DNA of 64,000 bases from contig CAJUAH010000012.1 of NCBI GenBank assembly GCA_910584375.1, positions 49,388-113,387 on the forward strand. The letters run 5' to 3'. Every line of letters starts with the position of its first letter. Position 1 is the first letter of the stretch. Position numbers and translations under genes: made by a program. This DNA comes from an uncultured Acetatifactor sp. (lineage in GTDB: Bacteria; Bacillota; Clostridia; Lachnospirales; Lachnospiraceae). Shown here piece by piece: positions 27,486 through 35,416 of the stretch. The notes beneath the pieces are model-generated. The model was not told the origin of the DNA and did not search any database. It was given only the letters and a program-made list of their open reading frames with translations.

Positions 27486-29552
27486 ATGGACTATAAAGAT
27501 GCGTATGAGAAAGAGAAGGAGCGCTGCGTCTACCTGACGGACAGACTCTCCCAGATAGAGGAGGAGCGGGATGTGCTGCAGGCCAGGCTGGACTTTATTC
27601 AGAACAGCGCCTTCTGGAAAATGAGCAAGCCCTTCCGCAGGGCCATCCATTTTTTTATACGTCAGGCAGCCAGGGCGAGACGGGTGCTGCATCCCCGGGA
27701 TCTGATCAAAAAACTGCGGTATAAAAAGCGGGAACGGCAGGCCGGGTTACAGTTTGGCACCGCCAGTTTTCCCGACCGGGCGGCTGCCGCCGCCCAGCGG
27801 GAGACGGTCTTTCCACGGATGATCCACATCAGTATCCTGGTGCCGCTGTGGAATACCCCCGAGGAATTTCTGCGGGATATGATAACCTCCGTTATCAATC
27901 AAACATACGAGAACTGGGAACTGTGTCTGGGAGACGGCTCGGACGAGGAACATAGCTATGTGGGACGGATCTGCCAGGAGTACGCGGCCCAGGCCGGGGG
28001 CAGGATCGTCTATCAAAAACTGGCCGGGAACGAGGGTATAGCGGGGAATACCAACCAGTGCTACAAACTGGCCACGGGCAGTTATATCGGTCTGTTTGAC
28101 CATGACGATATCCTGCATCCCTGCGCTCTCTATGAATATGTGAAGGCTATCAACGAGACAGGCGCGGATTTCCTCTACTGTGACGAGGCCACTTTCCGGG
28201 ACGGCAACCTGGACAGCCTGATCAACATGCATTTTAAGCCGGACTATGCGCCGGACACGCTGCACGGTAACAATTACATCTGTCATTTCAGCGTTTTTTC
28301 CCGGCATCTGCTGGAGGAGGACACGGAGCTGTTTCGCACCAGCTTGGATGGCAGTCAGGATCATGACATGATCCTGCGTCTCACGGACCGGGCGGAGAAG
28401 GTGGTTCATATTCCCAGGCTCCTGTATTACTGGCGCAGCCATGAGGGCAGCGTTGCGGCGGATATCGAGGCAAAGCCCTATGCGGTGGAGGCGGCCAGGC
28501 GGGCTGTGGCCGATCATCTGGAAAAGCACGGCTTTCAGAACTTCCAGATCAGCAGTACCCGGGCTTTTCCCACCATATTCCGGATACGGTATCAGTTGCT
28601 GGGGGATCCCCTGGTGTCCATCATTATCCCCAATAAGGATCACAGGGGGGATTTGGAACGCTGTATTGAATCTATAATGGATCGCTCTACCTATGACAAT
28701 TATGAGCTGATTATCGTGGAGAACGGCAGTACTTCCCGGGAGATCTACGACTATTATTCCCAGCTGCTGGGCTACGATTATCAGACGGCGCTGCGGGATC
28801 GCCAGATGCAGCCGGCCACGGACAAGCCCGGTGACAGAGGCGTCATGGAGGCGGAGAGGTCCGGCAGCGCCGGGGCCAGGGTGAAGATTGCGGTCTATGA
28901 GGGCGGGTTCAATTATTCACGGATTAATAATCTGGGGGCGGCATATGCCTCGGGAGAATATTTGCTGTTGCTCAACAATGACACCCAGGTGATCACCTTT
29001 GACTGGATAGAGGAGCTCTTGATGTATGCCCAGCGCCAGGACGTGGGAGCGGTGGGAGCCAAGCTCTATTACGGGGACCGGACGATCCAGCACGCGGGCG
29101 TGGTGCTCGGCATGGGCGCTCACGGCACGGCAGGGCATCCCCATTATAAACATAATCATCAGGATCTGGGATACATGGGACGTCTGTGCTATGCCCAGAA
29201 TATGTCCGCTGTCACGGGGGCCTGCCTGATGGTGAGAAAGAGCCTCTATGAGCAGGCGGGCGGCCTGGAGGAGACTTTCGCCGTCTCCCTGAATGATGTG
29301 GACTTCTGCCTGCGGCTCAGGGAGATGGGCAGACTGAACATATTTACTCCTTTTGCGGAGCTGTACCACTACGAGTCGGAGTCCCGGGGAGACGACCTCC
29401 ACGGAGAAAACGCGGCCCGCTATAACGAGGAGGCGGCTCGTTTCCGGGAGCGGTGGAAAACGCTGCTGGAGCAGGGAGATCCTTACTACAACCCCAATTT
29501 TACACTGGAGCGGAGCGACTATACCCTGAAACTGCCGGACTCAGCGCGTTGA
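27486..29552 (+). CDS. Large two-domain GT2 glycosyltransferase
   Basis: About 688 residues from ATG 27486. A short N-terminal coiled-coil (EKEKERCVYLTDRLSQIEEE) is followed by a basic stretch. The first GT2 domain (about 110-365) has ISILVPLWNTPEEF and the metal motif FDHDDI. The second (about 380-670) has VSIIIPNKDHRGDL, LLLNNDT and NDVDFCLRLREMG. Two active GT-A domains in one chain suggest alternating or double sugar addition. An in-frame ATG at 27420 lies inside the 12-bp repeat array and gives a low-complexity leader, so it is unlikely to be the start, though the site for 27486 (AAAGGA, ~13 bases away) is also not ideal. Confidence 0.87.
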   Translation: MDYKDAYEKEKERCVYLTDRLSQIEEERDVLQARLDFIQNSAFWKMSKPFRRAIHFFIRQAARARRVLHPRDLIKKLRYKKRERQAGLQFGTASFPDRAAAAAQRETVFPRMIHISILVPLWNTPEEFLRDMITSVINQTYENWELCLGDGSDEEHSYVGRICQEYAAQAGGRIVYQKLAGNEGIAGNTNQCYKLATGSYIGLFDHDDILHPCALYEYVKAINETGADFLYCDEATFRDGNLDSLINMHFKPDYAPDTLHGNNYICHFSVFSRHLLEEDTELFRTSLDGSQDHDMILRLTDRAEKVVHIPRLLYYWRSHEGSVAADIEAKPYAVEAARRAVADHLEKHGFQNFQISSTRAFPTIFRIRYQLLGDPLVSIIIPNKDHRGDLERCIESIMDRSTYDNYELIIVENGSTSREIYDYYSQLLGYDYQTALRDRQMQPATDKPGDRGVMEAERSGSAGARVKIAVYEGGFNYSRINNLGAAYASGEYLLLLNNDTQVITFDWIEELLMYAQRQDVGAVGAKLYYGDRTIQHAGVVLGMGAHGTAGHPHYKHNHQDLGYMGRLCYAQNMSAVTGACLMVRKSLYEQAGGLEETFAVSLNDVDFCLRLREMGRLNIFTPFAELYHYESESRGDDLHGENAARYNEEAARFRERWKTLLEQGDPYYNPNFTLERSDYTLKLPDSAR

Positions 29553-29556
29553 AAAG

Positions 29557-29594
29557 AATTCTGGAAAATTTTTTCAAAAATTTTTAACAGAATT
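29557..29594 (+). terminator. AT-rich inverted repeat after the glycan operon
   Basis: AATTCTG (29557-29563) pairs with CAGAATT (29588-29594), and the A/T tracts between them can extend the stem. It lies right after the GT2 stop and contains T-runs, so it could end transcription, but it is not a classic GC-rich hairpin. Confidence 0.35.
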
Positions 29595-29620
29595 GAAAGG
29601 ATCATGCCGGATAAAACGTA
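29594..29620 (+). promoter_or_regulatory. Possible ECF-type promoter upstream of the sigma operon
   Basis: TGAAAG (29594-29599), 17 bases, then CGTA (29617-29620). This resembles the TGAAAC-N16-CGTA pattern of SigW-like ECF sigma factors and lies 58 bases before the small secreted-peptide gene, as expected for self-regulation by the ECF factor encoded next. Confidence 0.4.
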
Positions 29621-29678
29621 TCTCTTATATAAGAACACAGCACAGGTTGATTTATGCTGTTCGAAAGGAGAGAAAATT

Positions 29679-29942
29679 ATGAGAATCATGACAAAAATCG
29701 TTTCCGTTCTATTGCTTGCCGCCCTGCTGGCCGGCTCGGCATCCGACGCGGTCTATGCCCGGTGCGGGCATCATGGCCGATCCGCATGTGCCACCGAATA
29801 CGCGTCCTGTTATGCGGACGGCGTATGCACGGGGGACGGGTGCTGCGATGAGGAGGGGATCTGCTCCAACGGAGGCAGGTGCGCCGGCTATGACTGGCGG
29901 CATCATTCCGGGCGTTCCCACAGAGGCGGCTGCCATCGCTAA
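29679..29942 (+). CDS. Small secreted Cys/His-rich peptide
   Basis: 87 residues from ATG 29679, with GAAAGGAG at 29663-29670. A clear signal peptide (about 1-26; LLLAALLAGSASDAVYA) is followed by a mature part with ten cysteines and many histidines (CGHH, CC, HH, CHR). No family recognised. The Cys/His content suggests metal binding or several disulfides. It ends 23 bases before the ECF sigma gene, so it is probably co-transcribed with it. An in-frame ATG at 29604 would hide the signal peptide and is disfavoured. Confidence 0.7.
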   Translation: MRIMTKIVSVLLLAALLAGSASDAVYARCGHHGRSACATEYASCYADGVCTGDGCCDEEGICSNGGRCAGYDWRHHSGRSHRGGCHR

Positions 29943-29965
29943 GGCCTGACCGGAGGAGGAAGATC

Positions 29966-30445
29966 TTGAAGAGCCCAGAGGATATGAACCGTGCGGTGGA
30001 ACAATATGCGGATATGGTGCAGAGGATCTGCCTTGTGCATTTGAGGAACCGGGAGGACACGGAGGATGTGTTTCAGAATGTGTTTCTGAAATATATGCTG
30101 TATAGGGGAGACTTTGAAAACAGCGAGCATGAGAAGGCGTGGCTGATTAGAGTTACGATCAATGCCTGCACGGACTGGCTGAGAAGTCTTTCCCGCAGGA
30201 GATGTCTGCCTCTGGATGCGGCCCTGAAGGAATGCGGGGCATCGGATGACTCTTCCCGGGAGGTTCTGGAGGCGGTATTGCAGCTGCCGGATAAATACAG
30301 GAGAGTGATCTACCTGTTTTATTATGAGGGATACTCTGCCATAGAGATCGCCGGAATACTGGGCAGGAAGGAAAACACCGTCTATACCTGGCTTTCCAGA
30401 GCAAAAGCCATATTGCGTGAAAAGTTGGGAGGTGAGTGGGCATGA
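29966..30445 (+). CDS. ECF RNA polymerase sigma factor
   Basis: 159 residues. Sigma-70 region 2 (about 8-75; VQRICLVHLRNREDTEDVFQNVFLK) and region 4 (about 100-155; YEGYSAIEIAGILGRKENTVYTWLSRAKAIL) are both complete. TTG 29966 is the chosen start because GGAGGAGGA lies at 29952-29960; ATG 29984 lacks such a site. It ends in an ATGA overlap with the anti-sigma gene, the usual coupling for ECF pairs. It probably directs transcription from its own operon. Confidence 0.9.
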   Translation: MKSPEDMNRAVEQYADMVQRICLVHLRNREDTEDVFQNVFLKYMLYRGDFENSEHEKAWLIRVTINACTDWLRSLSRRRCLPLDAALKECGASDDSSREVLEAVLQLPDKYRRVIYLFYYEGYSAIEIAGILGRKENTVYTWLSRAKAILREKLGGEWA

Positions 30446-31236
30446 ACAGGATCCGCGAGAGCATGGAGGGGATCAGAGCCTCAAGCGAGCTGAAAGCCCG
30501 GACGCTGCAGTATCTGGAACGGCGAAGGGGCAGGAGGGGTTTCAGCCTCTTACGCCCGGCATTTGCGCTGGCGGCTCTGTGTCTGCTGCTTTTGGCCGGA
30601 ACGGGCGGCTATGCCTGGTACAGCGCTCCCGTCTCCTATATCAGCATGGATGTCAATCCGTCCATTGAACTGGGGATTAACCGTTTTGGCAGGGTGACGA
30701 CTGCGGAGGCATACAACCGGGACGGGGAGGATGTGCTACGCCGTCTTTCCCTGAAAAACAAACCCTATGCCCAGGCGGTTCGGAATCTGCTGGAGGACGA
30801 GACTTTCGGCAGTTATCTCACCGACAGCGCCGCACTGGTATTTACCATCATATCCGATAAGCCGGACGACATGCGGAGAGAACTGGAGAGTGCCGTCACG
30901 GGGCAATCCTGTCAGGTGCTGACCTATGTCAGCGACAGCTACTGCATGCAGGAAGCCCACAGCCATCATATGTCCTTTGGCAAATACAGAGCCTATCAGG
31001 AATTGGCAGAGTATGACCGGAGCGTCACAGTGGAGCAATGCCACACAATGTCCATGGGCGAGATTCAGGAGCGCATAGACGGGTGCAGATCCGAGCATGA
31101 ACAGCACCACACAAACACTACGGACACGGGACAGAATATAGAACAGGAAAGTCCGGGTCAGGAAGACACAGAACAGGGGAGTACAGGCCAGGGAAATACC
31201 GGTCATGGACATCACGGAGGACATCACAACAGATAA
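30442..31236 (+). CDS. RsgI-like transmembrane anti-sigma factor with His-rich tail
   Basis: 264 residues. A short cytoplasmic part (1-40) precedes a membrane helix (about 41-58) and the RsgI-type middle domain starting SYISMDVNPSIELGINRFGRV. The outer region holds HSHHMSFGKYRAYQEL and a QCHTMSMGEI segment, then a Gln/His-rich tail ending HGHHGGHH. It should hold the ECF factor inactive at the membrane until an outside signal arrives. Clustered His and Cys residues in the ectodomain suggest a metal signal, which is inference. ATG 30442 overlaps the sigma stop; GGGAGG at 30427-30432 serves it. Confidence 0.85.
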   Translation: MNRIRESMEGIRASSELKARTLQYLERRRGRRGFSLLRPAFALAALCLLLLAGTGGYAWYSAPVSYISMDVNPSIELGINRFGRVTTAEAYNRDGEDVLRRLSLKNKPYAQAVRNLLEDETFGSYLTDSAALVFTIISDKPDDMRRELESAVTGQSCQVLTYVSDSYCMQEAHSHHMSFGKYRAYQELAEYDRSVTVEQCHTMSMGEIQERIDGCRSEHEQHHTNTTDTGQNIEQESPGQEDTEQGSTGQGNTGHGHHGGHHNR

Positions 31237-31244
31237 AACGCTGG

Positions 31245-31281
31245 AACAAGGATTTGGCATAAAGCCGAATCCTTGTTTTTT
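31245..31281 (+). terminator. Rho-independent terminator after the sigma/anti-sigma operon
   Basis: AACAAGGATT (31245-31254) pairs with AATCCTTGTT (31268-31277), with four further inner pairs and an ATAAA loop, followed by a run of T. Confidence 0.88.
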
Positions 31282-31386
31282 TGTTGAAATTTAGAGATTT
31301 TTGTGATAAAGTTTTTTAGTATCTGGAAAATATTGGTAATTATTTTTCCCAATTCGTGCTATTTTGCGAGAGAAGGAGAGGAAAAG

Positions 31387-32709
31387 ATGCTTAGGGAGTA
31401 TGAAGAATATGATGTGTATGAGAGCCTGCAGCAGCGTCTGAAACTGATCTTTGATGAATTTGAAAATATATATGTTTCCTTCTCCGGGGGAAAAGACAGC
31501 GGACTGCTGCTCAATCTGGTGTTGGATTACAGGAAAAAATTTTATCCGGATAAGAGGATCGGAGTGTTTCACCAGGATTTTGAGGCCCAGTACACAGTGA
31601 CCACAGAGTATATCGAGCGGACGTTTGAGCGAATCAAAGAGGAGACGGATATTTACTGGGTCTGCCTGCCCATGGCGACCCGGACGGCTCTCAGCAGCTA
31701 CGAGATGTATTGGTATCCGTGGGATGACACCAAAAAGGAAAGCTGGGTTCGGGAGATGCCAGATCGGGAGTATGTTATTAATCTGGACAACAATCCCATG
31801 ACCACTTATCGCTATCGGATGCATCAGGAGGATTTGGCAAAACAGTTTGGCAAGTGGTACAGGGAATCTCACGGTAACGGAAAAACTGTTTGTCTGCTGG
31901 GTATGCGTGCCGAGGAATCCCTGCAGAGGTACAGCGGTTTTCTGAATAAGAAATACGGATATAATGGGGAGTGCTGGATCAGCAGGCAGTTCAAGGATGT
32001 GTGGTGCGCCTCCCCCCTCTATGACTGGTCCCAGAGCGACGTGTGGCATGCCAATTATCTCTTTGACTATGACTATAACAGGCTGTACGATCTGTACTAT
32101 ATGGCAGGACTGAAGGTGTCCCAGATGCGCGTGGCCTCTCCTTTTAACGATTATTCCAAGGATTCCCTGAATCTGTACAGGGTCATAGATCCGGAGATCT
32201 GGGTGAAACTGGTGGGCCGGGTGCGGGGAGCCAATTTCGCCTGTATCTACGGAAAGACCAGGGCTATGGGATATCGCAATGTTACGCTGCCCGAGGGACA
32301 CACCTGGGAGTCCTATACCCGTTTTCTACTGGATACTCTGCCCAAGCGGCTGCGAAACAATTATGTCAAAAAGTTCAACAGCTCCATTATTTTCTGGCAC
32401 AAGACCGGAGGCGGACTGGACGAGGACACGATACAGGAGCTGCAGGAACACGGTTATGCCTTCCGGCGAAACGGGGTATCCAACTATACCTTGAACAAAA
32501 AATCCCGGATCATCTTCGTGGGAAGGATCCCTGACCATACGGACGATATAAAGACCACAAAAGATGTTCCCAGCTGGAAACGCATGTGTTTCTGTATTCT
32601 GAAAAACGATCACAACTGCCGGTTCATGGGGTTTGGACTGACCAGGGAACAGCAGCGGCATATTGACGCGATTCGGCGCAAATATCAGAGCATAGAGGAA
32701 ATAGGATGA
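31387..32709 (+). CDS. ibrA: IbrA/YbdN-like PAPS-reductase-family protein
   Basis: 440 residues. VSFSGGKDSGLLLNL near residues 30-44 is the PP-loop ATP-pyrophosphatase motif, and SPLYDWSQSDVW is the PAPS-reductase-type follow-up. A C-terminal extension with MCFCILKNDHNCRFMGFG fits the DUF3440-type IbrA/YbdN group. In E. coli, IbrA with IbrB regulates surface immunoglobulin-binding genes; the chemistry is unknown. The next gene is the ParB-like partner, so the pair is complete. ATG 31387 follows GAAGGAGAGG; frame upstream to 31303 is open but lacks a site. Confidence 0.85.
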   Translation: MLREYEEYDVYESLQQRLKLIFDEFENIYVSFSGGKDSGLLLNLVLDYRKKFYPDKRIGVFHQDFEAQYTVTTEYIERTFERIKEETDIYWVCLPMATRTALSSYEMYWYPWDDTKKESWVREMPDREYVINLDNNPMTTYRYRMHQEDLAKQFGKWYRESHGNGKTVCLLGMRAEESLQRYSGFLNKKYGYNGECWISRQFKDVWCASPLYDWSQSDVWHANYLFDYDYNRLYDLYYMAGLKVSQMRVASPFNDYSKDSLNLYRVIDPEIWVKLVGRVRGANFACIYGKTRAMGYRNVTLPEGHTWESYTRFLLDTLPKRLRNNYVKKFNSSIIFWHKTGGGLDEDTIQELQEHGYAFRRNGVSNYTLNKKSRIIFVGRIPDHTDDIKTTKDVPSWKRMCFCILKNDHNCRFMGFGLTREQQRHIDAIRRKYQSIEEIG

Positions 32710-32738
32710 GTGTTATACGCACAAAGGAGGAGAAAAGC

Positions 32739-33281
32739 ATGGATTATAAAAGCCCTGCGTATCAGGTGATAGCGGTTCCCATAGACAAGGTGAAAGCCAA
32801 TACTTACAATCCCAACAAGGTGGCTCCCCCCGAGATGAAACTTTTATATGAGAGCATCAAGGAGGACGGGTATACCATGCCCATTGTATGCTATTACGTC
32901 AAGGACGAAGATAACTATGTGATTGTTGACGGGTTTCACCGCTACCGGGTCATGTTGGAGTATCCCGATATCTATGAGCGGGAGGGGGGAATGCTGCCGG
33001 TGGCGGTCATCGACAAGCCCATAGACCGCCGGATGGCCAGCACAGTGCGGCACAACCGCGCCAGAGGTACGCACAATGTGGAACTGATGAGCAGTATCGT
33101 CAAGGAACTGCACGAACTGGGGCGCTCCGACGCGTGGATCGCCAAACATCTGGGTATGGACAAGGACGAGATCCTGCGCCTGAAACAGATCACCGGCCTT
33201 GCCGCCCTGTTTAAGGACGTCAAGTTTGGCAAGGCATGGCATCCGACGCAGGAGGAAGAGGATGACGGTATGCAGCCATAA
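32739..33281 (+). CDS. ibrB: IbrB/YbdM-like ParB-domain protein
   Basis: 180 residues. A ParB/Srx-type N-terminal domain (VPIDKVKANTYNPN, then VDGFHRYRV, the catalytic/CTP-fold loop) is followed by RHNRARGTHNVELM and a helix-turn-helix (DAWIAKHLGMDKDEILRL). This is the layout of IbrB/YbdM, always paired with IbrA/YbdN. AAAGGAGG at 32723-32730 sets ATG 32739, 29 bases after the IbrA stop. Likely DNA- or nucleotide-binding; role in this host unknown. Confidence 0.85.
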   Translation: MDYKSPAYQVIAVPIDKVKANTYNPNKVAPPEMKLLYESIKEDGYTMPIVCYYVKDEDNYVIVDGFHRYRVMLEYPDIYEREGGMLPVAVIDKPIDRRMASTVRHNRARGTHNVELMSSIVKELHELGRSDAWIAKHLGMDKDEILRLKQITGLAALFKDVKFGKAWHPTQEEEDDGMQP

Positions 33282-33296
33282 GGGAGGGTTTACGCA

Positions 33297-33980
33297 TTGC
33301 ACAGTACCTCTCGAGTCTGGCAACAAATAACTCTTGCCTTGTTTGATTATTTCTGTTTCTGCGAGGGGGACAATTATAATGTGGATCAACTCATTGGCGG
33401 CGCGATCTCCTGCGAGCTGCTGGAGGTGAACGAGAGCAGCCCTAATATAGCCACCTATGTGGTCAGTCTGGTTTTTGACGATGCGCTGGAGGAAGACAGC
33501 AAAGTGACGCTCAGTCTTAAGGATCTGACAAAAGATCCCTATTCCTCTGAGCCGAAACTGCTGATAAGCGGGGTATGGAGCCTCACTTTTCAGTACAATA
33601 CCACTGTTACCGATCATGTAGAGGTGGAGGGAAATGCGGATATGATATTTCCCTTTATCAATACCACCGCGCAGGTAAAAAGTATCGAACTGTCCCCCTT
33701 TGGGATCATGGTGTGTGCGGACGTATCCAGTTTTCCCCAGGATGAGCTGGGAATCTCGGATACCACGATCGCTATCCGCCTGAAAATGATCGACGGGAGC
33801 GAGCTGACCGTGGTGAGCCATGATCCGGAGCAGCAGGGATATACCCAGGGGGGCAGCGTTTCCTTTATGGAGGAAGAGTACGGGACGTGTCAGAGAGTGA
33901 ACCTGGAGTTTACCAATGCGATCAATCTCGGAAAGGTGATGGGTGTTTACATAGAAGATCTTTATATCCCCATAAAATAA
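33297..33980 (+). CDS. Ectodomain-like beta protein, possibly a detached C-terminal domain of a DUF4179-type anti-sigma protein
   Basis: 227 residues with alternating beta strands (TYVVSLVFDDAL, VTLSLKDL, GVWSLTFQY, IELSPFGIMV). The pattern resembles the extracellular C-terminal part of DUF4179/DUF5643-type membrane proteins, but there is no signal peptide or membrane helix, so it would stay in the cytoplasm or is a remnant. TTG 33297 has a good GGGAGGG at 33282-33288 and the gap to ibrB is 15 bases, so it looks translated as a third gene of the ibr operon. The family call is tentative. Confidence 0.5.
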   Translation: MHSTSRVWQQITLALFDYFCFCEGDNYNVDQLIGGAISCELLEVNESSPNIATYVVSLVFDDALEEDSKVTLSLKDLTKDPYSSEPKLLISGVWSLTFQYNTTVTDHVEVEGNADMIFPFINTTAQVKSIELSPFGIMVCADVSSFPQDELGISDTTIAIRLKMIDGSELTVVSHDPEQQGYTQGGSVSFMEEEYGTCQRVNLEFTNAINLGKVMGVYIEDLYIPIK

Positions 33981-34012
33981 ATCTGATATTTTTTGATTTT
34001 TTCCATTTTCTA

Positions 34013-34041
34013 TTGACAATATCCGTGTCCTTTTTTATAAT
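34013..34041 (+). promoter_or_regulatory. Near-consensus sigma-A promoter
   Basis: TTGACA (34013-34018), exactly 17 bases, then TATAAT (34036-34041). It should drive the Rpn-type gene through a ~185-base leader. Confidence 0.85.
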
Positions 34042-34079
34042 TTATAGCAGATGAAAGAGTATCTTTCTATGTGAAATTC

Positions 34080-34127
34080 TTTGCCCCCTTCAAACAGGGC
34101 AAAATTCGGACAGAATATATTGTCCGA
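34080..34127 (+). promoter_or_regulatory. Two consecutive hairpins in the leader of the Rpn-type gene
   Basis: TTTGCCC (34080-34086) pairs with GGGCAAA (34097-34103); TCGGACA (34106-34112) pairs with TGTCCGA (34121-34127). Both lie between the promoter and the start codon and could affect mRNA stability or translation. No known riboswitch class recognised. Confidence 0.45.
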
Positions 34128-34233
34128 TTCCGGCGTTATCAGCCATATTTCACAAAATAATAATTTATATGGCTGGGGACTGTCCTGCGGCAAGGCTTGC
34201 CGCTACGGCGTGTTTGTGGCCGGAAAGGTTTAT

Positions 34234-35187
34234 ATGGGAAGAAAGGATATTGTGGACAGGCCATATTTTTCTGACTGTCAGCGTTTTGCGGAACTTGTGA
34301 ACGCCGCGCTCTACCGTGGGAAGGACGTTCTCCAGCCGGGAAATCTGACCCCGGTAAGGCGAAAGTACCCCTCCCTGTCAAGCTCCTGCGGGGAACTGGA
34401 GCGGGATATCCTGATGCAAGACGCGGAGCAAAATCTCTGCTATGGCATAGAGATAGAGACAGAGTCCGATTACGGGATGCCGGAGCGGGTGATGACCTAT
34501 GACGTCTGCGACTACGAATACCAGATGCGGGAGATGGACAGGGGGCACAGGGAGCGGAAGGACTACCGGAGTTACCGCGAGAGAAAGAGCCGGATGAAGG
34601 AGAGCGATATTCTCCTCCCCACTGTCACAGTGGTGCTGTATCTGGGAGAGGGGCATTGGAAGGGTGGGCGCAGACTGACACAGATGTTCCGATTGTCGGC
34701 AGATTGCAGGAATCTTCTGGGGACGAATCTGCATGACTATGATTTCCCCCTGCTGGAGGCGGATCATATGCAGCCGGAATATTTCAGGACAGATCTGAGA
34801 GAATTTTTCCAGTCCATGCAGTGCCGCAGGGATAAGGCGAGATTAAGGGAACTGTTTCAAACGGAGGCTTTCCGAAACCTCCCTCCGGAAACGGAGCAGG
34901 TGATTGCGAGGCATCTACATATAGAACATTTGATAAATAAAATGGAGAAGGAGGGATTGCCCATGTGCAAGGCATTTGATGATCTGCGGGATGAGCTGCT
35001 ACAGGAGGGGAAGGCATCGGGCCGAAGGGAAGGACGAAAAGAAGGACGAAAGGAAGGGCGGAGAGAAGGAAAAAAGGAAGAAAAAATACGGATCATCCGG
35101 CTGATGCTGAAGGAGGGTCTGGACGAGGCGCTTATACACAGAACCACGGGGTGTACCGGAGAAGAGTTATCGGCGGCAATGCGCTGA
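34234..35187 (+). CDS. Rpn family recombination-promoting nuclease / putative transposase-type protein
   Basis: 317 residues from ATG 34234 (AAAGG upstream). It begins with the RPYFSDCQRFAELVNAALYRGK segment typical of clostridial Rpn/PD-(D/E)XK proteins, followed by a long region with the DILLPTVTVVLYLG strand. The C-terminus has a run of basic REGRKEGRKEGR repeats (about 268-285) and an HxxTGxxxEEL helix. Rpn proteins cleave DNA and promote RecA-independent recombination in E. coli; many clostridial copies are amplified mobile-associated genes. The frame is open to 34081, but that part lies in the hairpin leader. Confidence 0.75.
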   Translation: MGRKDIVDRPYFSDCQRFAELVNAALYRGKDVLQPGNLTPVRRKYPSLSSSCGELERDILMQDAEQNLCYGIEIETESDYGMPERVMTYDVCDYEYQMREMDRGHRERKDYRSYRERKSRMKESDILLPTVTVVLYLGEGHWKGGRRLTQMFRLSADCRNLLGTNLHDYDFPLLEADHMQPEYFRTDLREFFQSMQCRRDKARLRELFQTEAFRNLPPETEQVIARHLHIEHLINKMEKEGLPMCKAFDDLRDELLQEGKASGRREGRKEGRKEGRREGKKEEKIRIIRLMLKEGLDEALIHRTTGCTGEELSAAMR

Positions 35188-35298
35188 GCGGTAAAAGCCT
35201 GTCAGCGGCAGCCATATCGTTTCCGTAAAAAATAGAAAATGCGGGGAACCTTTTTGGCCTCACATGTATCTTATTTATATAGATGGAAGATCGCGGTT

Positions 35299-35394
35299 AT
35301 GTTGTAACATGAAAGTCCGACAGTGGAAAAGACACAGCCTGAATCTTCCTGATCAGCATAGCCCGGGCCCAAGACAGCGGAGGGCTATGACTTT
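35299..35394 (+). promoter_or_regulatory. Structured leader before the LysM-like secreted protein gene
   Basis: Nested inverted repeats: ATGTT/AACAT (35299-35310), outer AAAGT (35312-35316) with ACTTT (35390-35394), and CATAGCCC (35357-35364) with GGGCTATG (35382-35389). The element ends 22 bases before the start codon. I compared it by eye with c-di-GMP, cobalamin and T-box patterns and could not match it. Confidence 0.4.
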
Positions 35395-35416
35395 ATATTA
35401 CATGGAGGAATGAGGA

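Noticed and set aside
35220..35416. c-di-GMP, cobalamin or T-box riboswitch before the LysM-like gene
   Set aside because: Stems are present but the conserved core sequences of those classes are missing, so only an unassigned structured leader is reported.
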